A stretch of DNA of 20,104 nt from Actinomycetes bacterium (GCA_021793335.1 JAJYSW010000025.1:1-20104); one strand, 5' to 3'; positions 1 through 10,700 are shown, counted from the first letter of the stretch. Made by a program: numbers and translations. Notes: generated by a model from the sequence alone, not told the origin.

Positions 1-2279
1 TCCTGGCGCTCATCGAATCCGACGATGCCGCCGCCGAACCGGAGGAGGCCATCCCGGCCGGGCACGCGCGGGTGGCGCTCGTGGCCGGCACCGCCGACGA
101 GGCCCGCCGGCTGCGCGATGCCGCCGCCGAACGGCTGCGGGCCGCACCCGACACCGCCGAGTTCACACTGCCCGGCGGCGTCTACTACCGACGTTCCGCC
201 GATGACGGGATCGCCGAAGGCAAGGCCGCCGCGCTCTTCGCGGGACAGGGCAGCCAGTACGTCGGCATGGGCGCCCGTGCCGCGTTCGCCGTCCCGCCGG
301 TGCGCGCCTCCTTCGACGCCGCCGCCGCGCGGTTCGCCGGAGCGGAGCCGCTCGGCCGCGTGGCGTTCCCGCCGACCGCCTTCAGCGACGAGGAGCGCCG
401 ACGCCAGGAGACCGCGCTGCGCCGCACCGATTACGCGCAGCCGGCGATCGGCGCCCTCGCCGCCGGCCAGTACCGCTACCTCACCGAACTCGGCTTCGCA
501 CCCGGCGGGGCGATCGGCCACAGCTACGGCGAACTCACCGCCCTGTGGGCGGCCGGGAGCCTCGACGACGAGGACTTCTTCCGCTTGTCCCGGGAACGGG
601 GCCGCGCCATGGCGACACGGCCCGAGAACGTCGACGACCCGGGCACCATGGCCGCCATCGCCGCGGACCTGGAGCGCGTCGAAGCGCTCATCGGCGGCCA
701 CGACGACGTGACCGTCTGCAATGTGAACGCGCCGCAGCAAGTGGTGGTGGGCGGAGGCACCGACGCCGTCCGCGCCTTCATCGCCGCTTGCGAGGACGCC
801 GGTGTCGGAGCCCAGGAACTGCAAGTGGCCGCCGCGTTCCACACCGGTTACGTCTCCCACGCCGTGGACCAGTTCCGCACCGCCGTGGACGCCGCGGAGA
901 TCCGCGCCCCGAAGATCCCGGTGTACGCCAACACCGCCGGGGCGGCCTACGGCGAACAGGCCGCGGTCAACCGCGATGTGCTCGTGGGCCAGCTCTCCGC
1001 GCCCGTGCATTTCGCGCCGAGGATCGAGGAGATGTACGCGGACGGTTTCCGGCTGTTCGTCGAGTTCGGCCCCCGCTCGGTCCTCTCCGGGCTGGTGCGC
1101 CGCACGCTGGCCGACCGCGAGGACATCGTGGTCCTCAGCGCCGATGCGGGCCCCGGCCGCGACGGGGACCGCTCGCTCAAACAGCTCGCCGCGCAACTGC
1201 TCGTCCTCGGGCTCCCTCTTGTCCGCTGCAACCGATTTACCGCAGATATCGAACCGGCCCGTCCGGTGGAAGGGATGACGATCCCCTTGAACGGTGTGAA
1301 CCACGTGCCCGAGGCCCGTCGAGCCGCCTATCGGGAGGCCCTGGAGAACGGCTACAAGATCGAGGCCGCCGCCGCGAGCACGGCCCCGGCCCCGGAACAG
1401 GCACTCGTGCCGACCGCCGCCCCGGCCCCCGTGCCCGCCGCCCCGACCCCCGCGCCGCCCGCGGCCCCGACCCCCGTGCGCGAGCACCCCGCCCCGCGCC
1501 CCAACGGATTCGGCGAGCCATCCACCATGGTCGGACACGTCGCCGTCGAACACCTCTCCATGCACCGCGAGTATCTCGACGGGCAGCTTCGCGTCGCCGA
1601 CCGGCTCAGCGGCGTGCTCCAGCAGGAGAGCGGCGGCGAAGGGCCCAGCGATGGCGTCGTCACCGGCATCACCGCCATCGCACAGCACTCCATCTCCATC
1701 GGGCAGAGCCACACGCAGGCCAGCGAAGTGCTCCGCAGCCTGGCCCACCTGGGCGGCGGCGTCCCGCTCGCCGACGGCGGCCGAACCACATGGAACGACG
1801 GCGACACGGGAGCCACCGCGTCAGTGCTGTTCGACGCTGCCGCGGACGCCGCCCCCGCACCGCACCCCCTGCAACCGGCGCCGCTGCCGGAACCGGACCG
1901 GTCTCCGGCCCTGAGCGCCCCGGCTCCTGCCGTGCCGGAGGTGTCCGAGCCGGTCGCAGAGCCGGCTTCGGTCGCTGCGCCGGTTGTGGAGAGTGGTGGG
2001 GCTGCTGCGCCCGGTGAGGTTCGGGCGGTGTTGTTGGAGGCGGTCTCGTCGAAGACGGGGTATCCGGCGGAGATGTTGGAGACGTCGATGGACGTCGAGG
2101 CGGATCTGGGTATCGATTCGATCAAGCGGGTGGAGATCATGGGGGTGTTGCGTGAGCGTTTCCCCGGTTCGACCGATGCTTCGCCCGAACAGCTCGGTGA
2201 GCTGCGCACTCTCGAAGACATCATCGCCTTCATCGCCGGCGAGGCCGAGAAGGAGGTGGTGTCCGCCCCAAAAGCCTGA
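1..2279 (+). CDS. pfaA: PfaA-like PUFA synthase subunit, C-terminal part: acyltransferase and acyl carrier domain (5' end outside window)
   Basis: The reading frame is open from base 3, so the gene begins upstream and its ketosynthase, expected N-terminally in this family, is not seen. The acyltransferase starts near FAGQGSQ (about 237-257); its nucleophile Ser is in GHSYGE (codon 522-524), the partner His is in AAFHT (about 832-846), and it ends near EFGPRS (about 1060). Such domains load malonyl units. An Ala/Pro-rich linker (1370-1500) and a helical segment with HREYLDGQLR (1563-1592) follow. The carrier domain (about 2010-2240) has the PfaA-type motif LGIDSIKR, with the phosphopantetheine Ser at 2118-2120. 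Characterised PfaA proteins usually carry several tandem ACPs and then a KR in one chain. Here there is one ACP, and the protein stops at 2277-2279, 30 bases before the next frame's first usual start. Family assignment is firm; the true C-terminus is uncertain. Confidence 0.9.
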   Translation, partial: LALIESDDAAAEPEEAIPAGHARVALVAGTADEARRLRDAAAERLRAAPDTAEFTLPGGVYYRRSADDGIAEGKAAALFAGQGSQYVGMGARAAFAVPPVRASFDAAAARFAGAEPLGRVAFPPTAFSDEERRRQETALRRTDYAQPAIGALAAGQYRYLTELGFAPGGAIGHSYGELTALWAAGSLDDEDFFRLSRERGRAMATRPENVDDPGTMAAIAADLERVEALIGGHDDVTVCNVNAPQQVVVGGGTDAVRAFIAACEDAGVGAQELQVAAAFHTGYVSHAVDQFRTAVDAAEIRAPKIPVYANTAGAAYGEQAAVNRDVLVGQLSAPVHFAPRIEEMYADGFRLFVEFGPRSVLSGLVRRTLADREDIVVLSADAGPGRDGDRSLKQLAAQLLVLGLPLVRCNRFTADIEPARPVEGMTIPLNGVNHVPEARRAAYREALENGYKIEAAAASTAPAPEQALVPTAAPAPVPAAPTPAPPAAPTPVREHPAPRPNGFGEPSTMVGHVAVEHLSMHREYLDGQLRVADRLSGVLQQESGGEGPSDGVVTGITAIAQHSISIGQSHTQASEVLRSLAHLGGGVPLADGGRTTWNDGDTGATASVLFDAAADAAPAPHPLQPAPLPEPDRSPALSAPAPAVPEVSEPVAEPASVAAPVVESGGAAAPGEVRAVLLEAVSSKTGYPAEMLETSMDVEADLGIDSIKRVEIMGVLRERFPGSTDASPEQLGELRTLEDIIAFIAGEAEKEVVSAPKA
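1975..2170 (+). other. Block of atypical codon usage covering the ACP
   Basis: Inside the preceding gene, codons switch from C-ending forms (CTC, GCC, GTC) to forms such as TTG, GTT, GGT, TCG, GAT and CGT. Four TTG leucine codons occur at 2031, 2034, 2076 and 2148. Usage returns to the C-ending pattern by about 2190. The block holds the linker and the first two thirds of the carrier domain. A gene-converted, duplicated or transferred ACP unit, or a remnant of a collapsed tandem array, would look like this. The judgement is by eye, without a computed index. Confidence 0.6.
2251..2273 (+). other. Candidate -1 programmed frameshift site: AGGAGG plus slippery heptamer CCCAAAA
   Basis: The heptamer at 2267-2273 reads C_CCA_AAA in the ACP frame, matching X_XXY_YYZ. 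An internal Shine-Dalgarno match, AGGAGG (2251-2256), lies ten bases upstream, close to the spacing that stimulates -1 frameshifting in Escherichia coli dnaX. Slipping back one base joins the ACP frame to the KR-DH frame, which is open from 2201, and bypasses the TGA at 2277-2279. Only a weak 4-bp stem is visible downstream (AGCC 2279-2282 with GGCT 2295-2298). One base missing from the C4A4 run, as an assembly error or a real mutation, would explain the same picture. Confidence 0.45.
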
Positions 2280-2308
2280 GCCCCGGCCTGGAGCGGCTGC
2301 ACGCCAAG

Positions 2309-4606
2309 GTGATCGAGCTCCCGGAACCCGACCAGGTGCCGGACGCCTACCGTGAGGAGCCCGTCGCGCTCCTGGCCGGAACCGGCGACCTGCTCGAACC
2401 GTTCGCCGAGGCGCTGCGCTCCCGCGGCTGGACCGTCCACACGGGCGAACCCGTGCCCGAGGACCTGGACCGACTCGACCTCGTCGTGGACTGCGTGGCG
2501 GCGACCGGGCACGAGGCGCAGCTCGCCGCCCTGCGCGACGCGCTGTTGCGAGCCGGCCGCATGCAACCGCTGCTCGAACGGGCCTCGCGTGAAGGCCGCG
2601 CCGGATACCTCACCGTCACCCGGCTCGACGGAGAACTCGGCATGAGCGGCGAGGGCACCGAGGAACATGCCGTCCTCGGCGGCGTCTCCGGCCTGGTCAA
2701 GACACTCGCCGTCGAGGCGCCCGGACTGTACTGCCGCGCGCTCGACTTCGCTCCGGGACTCGACCCGGCGGCCTGCGCGGAACGGTTCCTGGCAGAGGCG
2801 TACGACGTCGAGACGTCCCTCGCCCAGGTCGGCCTCACGGCCTCGGGCGGGCGGCGCACGATCGGCCTGACCGCGGAACCGGACGGCTCACTGCCCGGCG
2901 GCATCGAGGTGCCGCCGCCTACCGAGGAGGACCTGCTCGTGGTGACGGGCGGGGCCAGGGGCGTGACCGCGGCCTGCGCCATCGGCCTCGCCCGGCGGCA
3001 CCGCGCGGGACTGCTGCTCCTCGGCCGCACCCCCCTCACCGAAGAGCCCGCCTGGGCCCGGGGCGTCGCCGAGGACCGGCTGCGGGCCGCCGCCGCGGCC
3101 GAACTCGCCCGCAGCGGCGTCAAACCGACGCCGCGCGACGTGGAGCGGATCGCCCGCGAACTGACAGGACAGCGCGAGATCCGCAACACGCTCGCCGCCG
3201 TACGCGAGGCCGGAGCCGAGTCCGAATACCTCGCCGTCGACATCACCGACGAGGCCGCCGTGCGCGCCGCGCTCGCGCCGTACCGCGAACGCGTCACCGG
3301 GATCGTGCACGGCGCGGGCGTCCTAGCCGACGGACTCATCGCGGACAAGCGACCGGCGGACGTGGAGCGGGTGCTGGGCACCAAGCTCACCGGCCTCGGA
3401 CACGTCCTCGGGGCCGTACCCGGCGAGAGGCTGCGACACGTGGTCCTGTTCTCCTCGGTCGCCGGTTTCTTCGGCAACCGCGGCCAGGGGGACTACGCCA
3501 TGGCCAACGAGGCCCTCAACCGTTGGGCCTGCGCGCTGCGCCGACGCGACCCGAACGTCCGGGTCACCTCGGTGAACTGGGGCGCCTGGGCGGGCGGGAT
3601 GGTCACTCCCGAACTGGAGCGGATGTTCGCCGAACGCGGCATCGCGCTCATCCCGATGGACGAAGGCGTCGGCCGCTTCGTGGAGCAGTTCGACGCGGCA
3701 CGCGGCGGCGACACCGTGTGCCTGGTCGGGCCGGACGCCCCGCTGTCCACCGCCGAACCGGTGCCGCTGCCGGCCGAGGGCCTGGTGTTCCACCGGGACC
3801 TGGCGGGCACCGCGGCCGACCCGGTGACGGCGGACCACGCGATCGGCGGATCACCGGTGCTGCCGGCCGCCGCCGCCATCGGCGGCGCGCTCGGCGCGGT
3901 GCGGCGAACGGCCCCGGGGACCGAAGCGAACGGCGTACGCGGATTCTCCGTCTACAAAGGCGTCGTCTTCGACCGGGACGCCCCGGCCGAGCTCCGCGTG
4001 AGGGTGCGGCCGCCGAACCGTGAGTCTTCCGATGACACGGCGTCCATGTACGAGGTCGCGATGCTCGACGACACCGGACGGCCCCGCTACGGCGCCCGTG
4101 TCCGCACCGGACCGGCGCCCGTGCCGCCGAGGCTCACCGGCCTGCCCCGGCCCGGGAGCGGCACGCCCGCCCCGTACTACGAGGACGGGACGCTGTTCCA
4201 CGGCCCATCGCTGCGCGGCATCACCGAAGTGCTCGATCCCGGCGACGGGAAGTCCCGCATGGTCCTCGCCGCCCGCCTGGACGAGACGGGGGCCCTGGGC
4301 CCCTGGCGGTCCGAACGCTACAGCCCCGTCCTGGCCGACCTGTTGCTACAGGCCGTCCTCGTGTGGGCGCGAGTCCATCACGGCGAGGCGGTCCTGCCGA
4401 CCGCCGTCGGAGCGGTCGACCTGGTCGAGGCCCTCCCCGCGGACGAGCCGTTCCTCCTCGTCGTCGACGAGGGAGAACGCAGCGGAAGCGGCCTTCGATG
4501 CACCGTCACCGCCTGCGACCTCGACGGCCGGGTCCTCCAGCGCTTCGACGCCGTCGAAGCCGTCCCGAGCCCCGGACTCGACGCGAAGTTCCGGGCATCG
4601 GTGTAG
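2309..4606 (+). CDS. PfaA-like C-terminal part: ketoreductase and polyketide-type dehydratase
   Basis: Numbered from GTG 2309 this is 765 residues. The ketoreductase would use NADPH to reduce the 3-keto acyl-ACP. It has the Rossmann motif GGARGVT (from residue 214), FSS near residue 380, the GDYAMAN motif with catalytic Tyr396, and VNWGAWAGG. A double hot-dog dehydratase follows, with catalytic His510 in DHAIGGSPVLP (HxxxGxxxxP pattern) and Asp677 in the DxxxQ motif ADLLLQ. KS-AT-ACP-KR-DH is the order of myxobacterial Pfa2-type proteins, so this is probably the rest of the upstream subunit. The GTG start is poor: no Shine-Dalgarno lies at normal distance. PfaA-like sequence (GLERLHAKVIELPEPD) already begins before it, and the frame has no other usual start between the stop at 2198-2200 and 2309. 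Production by frameshift from the upstream gene is therefore plausible. Domain calls are secure; the start is not. Confidence 0.85.
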   Translation: MIELPEPDQVPDAYREEPVALLAGTGDLLEPFAEALRSRGWTVHTGEPVPEDLDRLDLVVDCVAATGHEAQLAALRDALLRAGRMQPLLERASREGRAGYLTVTRLDGELGMSGEGTEEHAVLGGVSGLVKTLAVEAPGLYCRALDFAPGLDPAACAERFLAEAYDVETSLAQVGLTASGGRRTIGLTAEPDGSLPGGIEVPPPTEEDLLVVTGGARGVTAACAIGLARRHRAGLLLLGRTPLTEEPAWARGVAEDRLRAAAAAELARSGVKPTPRDVERIARELTGQREIRNTLAAVREAGAESEYLAVDITDEAAVRAALAPYRERVTGIVHGAGVLADGLIADKRPADVERVLGTKLTGLGHVLGAVPGERLRHVVLFSSVAGFFGNRGQGDYAMANEALNRWACALRRRDPNVRVTSVNWGAWAGGMVTPELERMFAERGIALIPMDEGVGRFVEQFDAARGGDTVCLVGPDAPLSTAEPVPLPAEGLVFHRDLAGTAADPVTADHAIGGSPVLPAAAAIGGALGAVRRTAPGTEANGVRGFSVYKGVVFDRDAPAELRVRVRPPNRESSDDTASMYEVAMLDDTGRPRYGARVRTGPAPVPPRLTGLPRPGSGTPAPYYEDGTLFHGPSLRGITEVLDPGDGKSRMVLAARLDETGALGPWRSERYSPVLADLLLQAVLVWARVHHGEAVLPTAVGAVDLVEALPADEPFLLVVDEGERSGSGLRCTVTACDLDGRVLQRFDAVEAVPSPGLDAKFRASV

Positions 4607-4728
4607 CCGGGACCGGACTTGCAGCACCGCCGGCCCCGGCGGCAAGACCCCGGGGCCGGCCCACCGCGAACGGAAACCGCGCTCGCGAACGACTCGAACC
4701 CCGACCCGAGTAGGAGACCTGGGAAAAC
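4607..4728 (+). other. Intergenic gap with GC-rich hairpin before the PfaC-like gene
   Basis: This 122-base gap is the largest inside the operon. It holds a perfect inverted repeat, CCGCCGG (4627-4633) and CCGGCGG (4636-4642), and a self-complementary CCCCGGGG close behind. No T-run follows, so a simple intrinsic terminator is unlikely. It could tune readthrough or protect mRNA ends. The Shine-Dalgarno for the next gene is AGGAG at 4712-4716, a rather long 12 bases before ATG 4729. I see no clear promoter. Confidence 0.4.
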
Positions 4729-7700
4729 ATGTCCACTGCACATCGCGGCGCATCAGGCTGCGGTGAACCCGTCGCCATCGTCGGCATGGCCTGCCTGCTC
4801 CCCGGAGCCGGCAGTCCCGAAGCGTTCTGGGACGGCCTGATCGCCGGAGCCGACCACCGCATCGAAGGCGGCCCCGACGTCTTCGGGACCGACCCGACCG
4901 TCCCGGGAGGCTGGGGCGATGCCGAGCACCGCATCACCACGACCCGCGGCGGCTTCGTGCGGGAACCGAAGATCGACCTGACCGGTCTGCGGCTGCCCGC
5001 CGACGAACTCGCCGGTCTGGGCCGAGTGGTGCGCTGGTCGCTGCACACCGTCCGGGAGGCCCTCGCCGACGCCGGCCTGGACCGGGCGACCGAACGGTTC
5101 GCCCGTACCGGTCTCGTCCTTGGCAACTACTCGTTCCCCACCGAGGAGTCGGTGGGCCTGTGCGTCCCGCAGACCCGCGACGCCGTCACCGAGGGACTGG
5201 CCCGGGCCGGGCTCCCGCTCCTTTCAGCGGACGAGGAGCACCGGGAAGAGCCCGCCGCCGAGAACCTGTGGCCCTTCGGGGCCCCCGCGGTCGCCACCGC
5301 GGCCGCCCTCGGCCTGGGCGGCCCCCGCCTCACGCTCGACGCGGCCTGCTCCTCGGCCCTCTACGGCATGTCCCTGGCCCGGGACTACCTGGCCACCGGC
5401 CGCGCCGACGTCATGGTCGCCGGGGCGGTCTGCGCCCCCGACCCGCTGCTCATCCACCTGTCCTTCTCCGATCTGCACGCCTACCCGGACAACGGGGTGG
5501 CACAGCCCTTCGACGAGCGCTCCACCGGCATCCTCACCGGTCAGGGAGCCGGAGTCTTCGTGCTCAAGCGGCTCGCCGACGCCCTGCGCGACGGCGACCG
5601 GATCCACGCCGTCATGGAGGCCGTCGGCCTCGCCAACGACGGCGCCGGAAGGCACCTGCTCAGCCCCAACACCGCCGGCCAGATCCGGGCCTACGAGCGC
5701 GCCTACGCGAGTCTGGACCCGGCCGGGGTGCAGTACATCGAGTGCCACGCCACCGGCACCCCGCTCGGCGACACCGCCGAACTCACCGGCCTCACCGAGT
5801 ACTTCGCGGCCCGCGAAGCCGAAGTGCCGCTGCTCGGCTCGGTCAAAGGCAACGTCGGACACCTGCTGACCGTCGCCGGGTTCACCAGCGCCCTCAAGAC
5901 GGTGCTCGCTCTGCGGCACGGCGTCATCCCCGGCACCCCCGGCGTGGCCTCGCCGCGGCGGCCCGCCGGAGCCGAGGCGGCCGCCGACCGGCTCGTCCTG
6001 GAGAACCGCGACTGGCCCGAGCACGAGGGGCCGCGCCGAGCCGCCGTGTCCGCGTTCGGATTCGGCGGCACGAACGCGCATCTCGTGCTCGCCGAGCCGC
6101 CTTCCGCCGCCGCTGCTCCGGCCGAGCCCCCTGTGGCGACCGCCGACGAGCCGACGCTCGCCGTCGTCGGCCTCGGCGCCAAACTGGGCCCGCTCGCGGA
6201 CCCCGACGCGCTCGCCGCCGCCGTGCGCGAGGGCGAGCCGGTGCTCGTCGAGCGGCCAGAGAACCGCTGGTACGGCACGGATTCGCTCACGAACGGCCCG
6301 CTCTCGGGCACCGGCGCCGCAGGCGTCGATCCGCTGGGCGGCTATTTCGACTCCCTGGACGTCCACCCGCGCACGTACCGCATCCCGCCCAACGAACTGG
6401 CCCAGGCCAACCCACAGCACCTCGCCCTCTTCGAGGCGGCCGAACAGGCCCTCGCCGAGGCCGGATACCCGGCCCCGCCGCTCGGCAGCCGAGCAGGCGA
6501 GCTCCCCGAGTCCCGCGTCGCCGTCGTCATCGCCATGGAGATGGAGCCGCGCACCCACACCCACCGGGCGCGCTTCGACATCGGCGCCCATGTGCGCGCC
6601 GAGTGCTCCCGAGCGGGCGTCCGCCTCGACGCCGAACAGCTCGACCGCCTGGAGGCCGCGGTGCGCGGCGCCGTGCACGACCCCATCGGCGCCAACGAGG
6701 TCCTCAGCTATATCGGCAACATCATGGCCAGTCGGATCTCCATGTCCCGCAACTTGACCGGCCCGTCATTCACCGTCGCCGCCGACGCCACCGCCGGGGT
6801 CCGGGCCCTGGAGGTCGCCGGGCTGCTGCTGCTCGACCCGACGATCGAAGCGGTGCTCGTCGGCGGCGTGGACCTCGCCGCCGGAGCCGAGAGCACGCGC
6901 TCCCGGGCCCGGATCGCCGACCGGCGCGGTGAGCACCTGCCGCCGCTCGGCGACGGCGCCGCAGCACTCGTGGTGACCCGCGAGACGGACGGCGCCGGCC
7001 GCCGTGCCTACGCCACCGTCGAGGCCCTGCACGTCCACACCGCCGCCGCGACCGGCGACGCCATCGCGGGCGCGGCGCAGGGAGCGCTCGACGCCGCGGG
7101 CCTCGCCCCCGCCGACGTGGACTACCTCGAACTGGGCGGCGCCGGCGTGGGGAACCGCCTCGTCGAGGCCGCCGCGCTCGCCTCGGTCTATCGCTCGGGC
7201 GGGCCCGAGGACGAGTACGGCTGCGCGCTCGGCTCGACCGCCGCACTGGTCGGCGACACGGGACGCGCGGCGCCACTGGCCGCCATGGTGTCCACCATGC
7301 TCACAATGCGGCGCGCGGAGCACCCGGCCGCACCGAAAGGACTGTTCGACGACGCCGCCGACTGGGACGGCGCACTGGCCGGCAGCCGCTTCACCATGCT
7401 CGGCGAGACCCAGCCCTGGCTGCTCGACCGCCGAGGCGGCCGACGCACCGCCGCCCTGAGCGTCATCGGCGAGTCCGATGCGGCGCACGCCGTCGCCGCC
7501 CACCTCCTCCTCCGCTCGCCCGCGCCCCGAGAAGAGGACGCGGCCCCGACGGTCGACTGGACGGCGGGCCCCGGCCCCTGGATACTGCCGATCCACGCCG
7601 ACGACGGCCCCGGACTGGCCGCCGCGGCAGGCGCCCTGCGCGCCCGCCTCGACGAAACGGGCGACGCCGCCGAAGCGGTGCGCGAGGCCGTCCGCGCCCC

Positions 7701-10700
7701 CCGGGACGGCCGCCTCACCGCCGTCCTGGTCGCCCCGGACGCCGAGCGGCTCGCCGCCGAACTCGCCGCGGCGGAACGCGACCTGGCGCGGACCGCCGCC
7801 GACGGCGGCGAATGGAGCACGCCCTCGGGCAGCTACTTCACCGCGCGACCGATCGGCCCGGACGGCCGCGTCGCCTTCGTCTACCCCGGGGCGTTCACGA
7901 CCTACCCGGGAGCCGGACGCGACCTGCTCCGGCTCTTCCCCGGTCTGCGCGACGACTTCGAGCGGCGCGCCGACCGGCCCGCCGAACGGTTCAAACACCG
8001 CCGGCTGTACCCGCGGGCACGGGGACCGGTCCCACGAGCCGAGCTGATGCGCCACGAGGGCGAACTGATCGAGGACATCCCCGTGATGCTCGCCGCCGGC
8101 ACCAACTTCGCGGTGCTGCACACCCAACTGCTGCGCGACGTCCTCGGCATCGAACCCCACGGCGGTTTCGGCTACAGCCTGGGCGAGTCCAGCATGCTGT
8201 TCGCCACCGGCGTGTGGGCCGAATCGGCCCGCGACGACGCCGCGCTCGCGGCCAGCCCGCTCTTCGCCGACCGGCTGCGAGGACGCCGGGAACGGGTCCG
8301 CGAGGAATGGGCCCTGCCCGAATCCACCCCCGATTCGCAGGTATGGGCCACCCGAGTCCTGCTCGCCTCGCCCGAAGCCGTCCGAACCGCCATGCTCGGT
8401 TTCGACCGGGTCTTCCTGACCCACGTCAACACGCCCCGGGAAGTCGTCGTCGCAGGCGACCCCGAGCAGGTGCGAGAGTTGATCGAGAAGCTCGACTGCC
8501 AGTCGGCGCGCTCACCGGCCAACCACGTCATGCACTGCCCGATCGTCGCGCCCGAGGCCGCGGACCTGGCAGCGCTCAACGATTACCCGCTCAGCGACCG
8601 CACCCCGGACCTGGAACTGCTCTCGGCATACGATTACGGCGCCGTGCCCGCCGTCGACAGCACCGCCCTGGCCGACCGGATCGCCCACACCCTGTGCTCC
8701 ACCATCGACTTCGCGCGGCTCGCCCGGACCGCCCACGACCGGGGCTTCCGCTACTTCATCGAGGTCGGGCCCGGAGCCACCTGCACCCGCTGGATCTCCG
8801 AGACCCTGAACGGGCTCCCGCACGTCGCGGCCACCGTGGACCGACGCGGCGGCCCGCCGGGCACCGAGCTCGCCCGGGCGCTGGCCCGCCTGGTCGCCCA
8901 CGGCCTGGACGTGGACCTCGGAGTGCTCTTCCAGGCCCGCGGCTCGGCACACGTCAAAGGCTCGCCCGTCCTCGCGGTGCCGTGCGGCGGCGAGTCGATC
9001 GTCGACCGAGTGGCCCGCGCCGCCACCGGACTGCTCCCGCCCTCAAGCACCCAAGACCCCACCGAGGTGACCATGCACACAGGACACGAGTCCGACCCAG
9101 TCCCGAGCCCGGCCGCCGCGCCCGCCGACACGGAGCCCGAGCGCGAGGCGGCGATCGCCGCCGCCGACCGGATCGTCATCGAAGGCGATCCCTTCGTGCA
9201 CCTTCCCGAACCGCCGCGAGCGCAACCCACCGAACACCGCCCCGAGCGGCGAACGCCCGGCGCCCCGCGGCCCGCAGCGCCGATCGGCGGAGCCGACCGC
9301 TTCGACCCGCTGCGGGCGCTCGCGGCGAACGTGGCCCGCGCCCACCGGGCCGCGCTCCAGGCCCAGCACGCCTTCCTGGACGGCTCGCTGCGGAGCCTGG
9401 AGGGCCCGGCGAACGGCGCCGCCGCCCCACCCGCTCCGCCCGCTCCGGCCGCCCCACCGGCTCTGGCCGCCCCGGCCGCTCCGGTCCCGCCCGCGCCGCT
9501 CGTCCCGGCCCCGCCTCCCGCGGCCCCGCCGGCTCCGCTCGCCCCACCCACGCCCCGAGCCGACGGCGCGGCGACCGTGATCTGGGACGAGCACGACCTC
9601 CTGGAATTCGCCCGCGGCGACGCCGCCCCCGTCTTCGGCCCCGCCTTCGCCGAAGTCGACGGCTACTCGCGGCGCTGCCGCCTGCCGGAGCCGCCGTACC
9701 ATTTCGTCTCCCGCGTCACCCGCCTGAAAGGCGAGACCGGCGTATTCGAACCCTCCGAGATCACCACCGAGTACGACGTGCCGATGGACGCCTGGTACAC
9801 CGTCGACGGCCTGGTGCCGTGCGCCGTCACGATCGAGGCGGGCCAGTGCGACATGCTCCTGATCGCCTACCTCGGCATCGACTTCAAGAACCGCGGCGAA
9901 CGCGTCTACCGGCTCCTGGACAGCCGCCTCGTCTTCCACGGCGGACTCCCCCGAGAAGGCCAGACGCTCCGCTACGACATCAAGATCGACCGCTTCGTGT
10001 GGAACGGCGACAGCCTGCTGTTCTTCTTCAACTACCGCTGCTACGCCGACGGCGAGCTGATCCTCGAACTCCTCGACGCCTGCGCCGGCTTCTTCAGCCC
10101 CGCGGAACTGGAGGACTCCCTCGGAATCGTGGAGAGCGCCGCCGACGTCAAACGCCGCGAGGCGATGACCCCCGCCTGGTTCAAGCCGCTCGCGCGCACC
10201 GAACGCACCGCCCTGACCGCCGACGACCTCCAGCTCCTCTCCGAAGGGCGCCCGGGCGAAGTGTTCGGGCCGCGCTGGGACCAGACCGCCGACGGGACCA
10301 ACCCGTCGCTGCGCCTGCCCGAGGCCATGCTCCGCATGATCGACGAGGTCACCTCGATCGACCGGCTCGCCGGTCCACGGTCGCTCGGCCACCTCACCGC
10401 CGTCAAACGGCTCGACCCCGACGCCTGGTACTTCACCTGCCACTTCACCGGCGACCCGGTGCTCGCCGGTTCCCTGATCGCCGAAGGCAGCGTGCAGCTC
10501 CTACAGGTCTACGCCATGTACCTCGGTATGCACATGGTGTTCCCCGACGCCGAATTCCAGGCCGTCCCGGGTCTGGAGACCGCGGTCAAGGTGCGCGGCC
10601 AGATCGCTCCGGACACCGCCGAAGTCCGCTACGAGGTCGACATCACCGGCCTGTCCATGCTGCCCAGGCCCACCGTCATCGCCGACATCACCGTGTACGA

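Noticed and set aside
1..4606. Enediyne polyketide synthase (KS-AT-ACP-KR-DH-PPTase)
   Set aside because: The first domains would fit, but there is no PPTase domain after the DH, and the PfaC-like and PfaD-type neighbours with a separate PPTase identify a PUFA-type system.
4627..4642. Intrinsic terminator between the KR-DH and PfaC-like genes
   Set aside because: The stem is strong but no run of T follows, and the downstream genes belong to the same pathway, so full termination is unlikely.
6766..8424. A 552-codon minus-strand open frame opposite the PfaC-like gene
   Set aside because: Composition is Gly/Arg/Val-rich with no motif, and the plus strand here clearly encodes the chain-length factor and AT.
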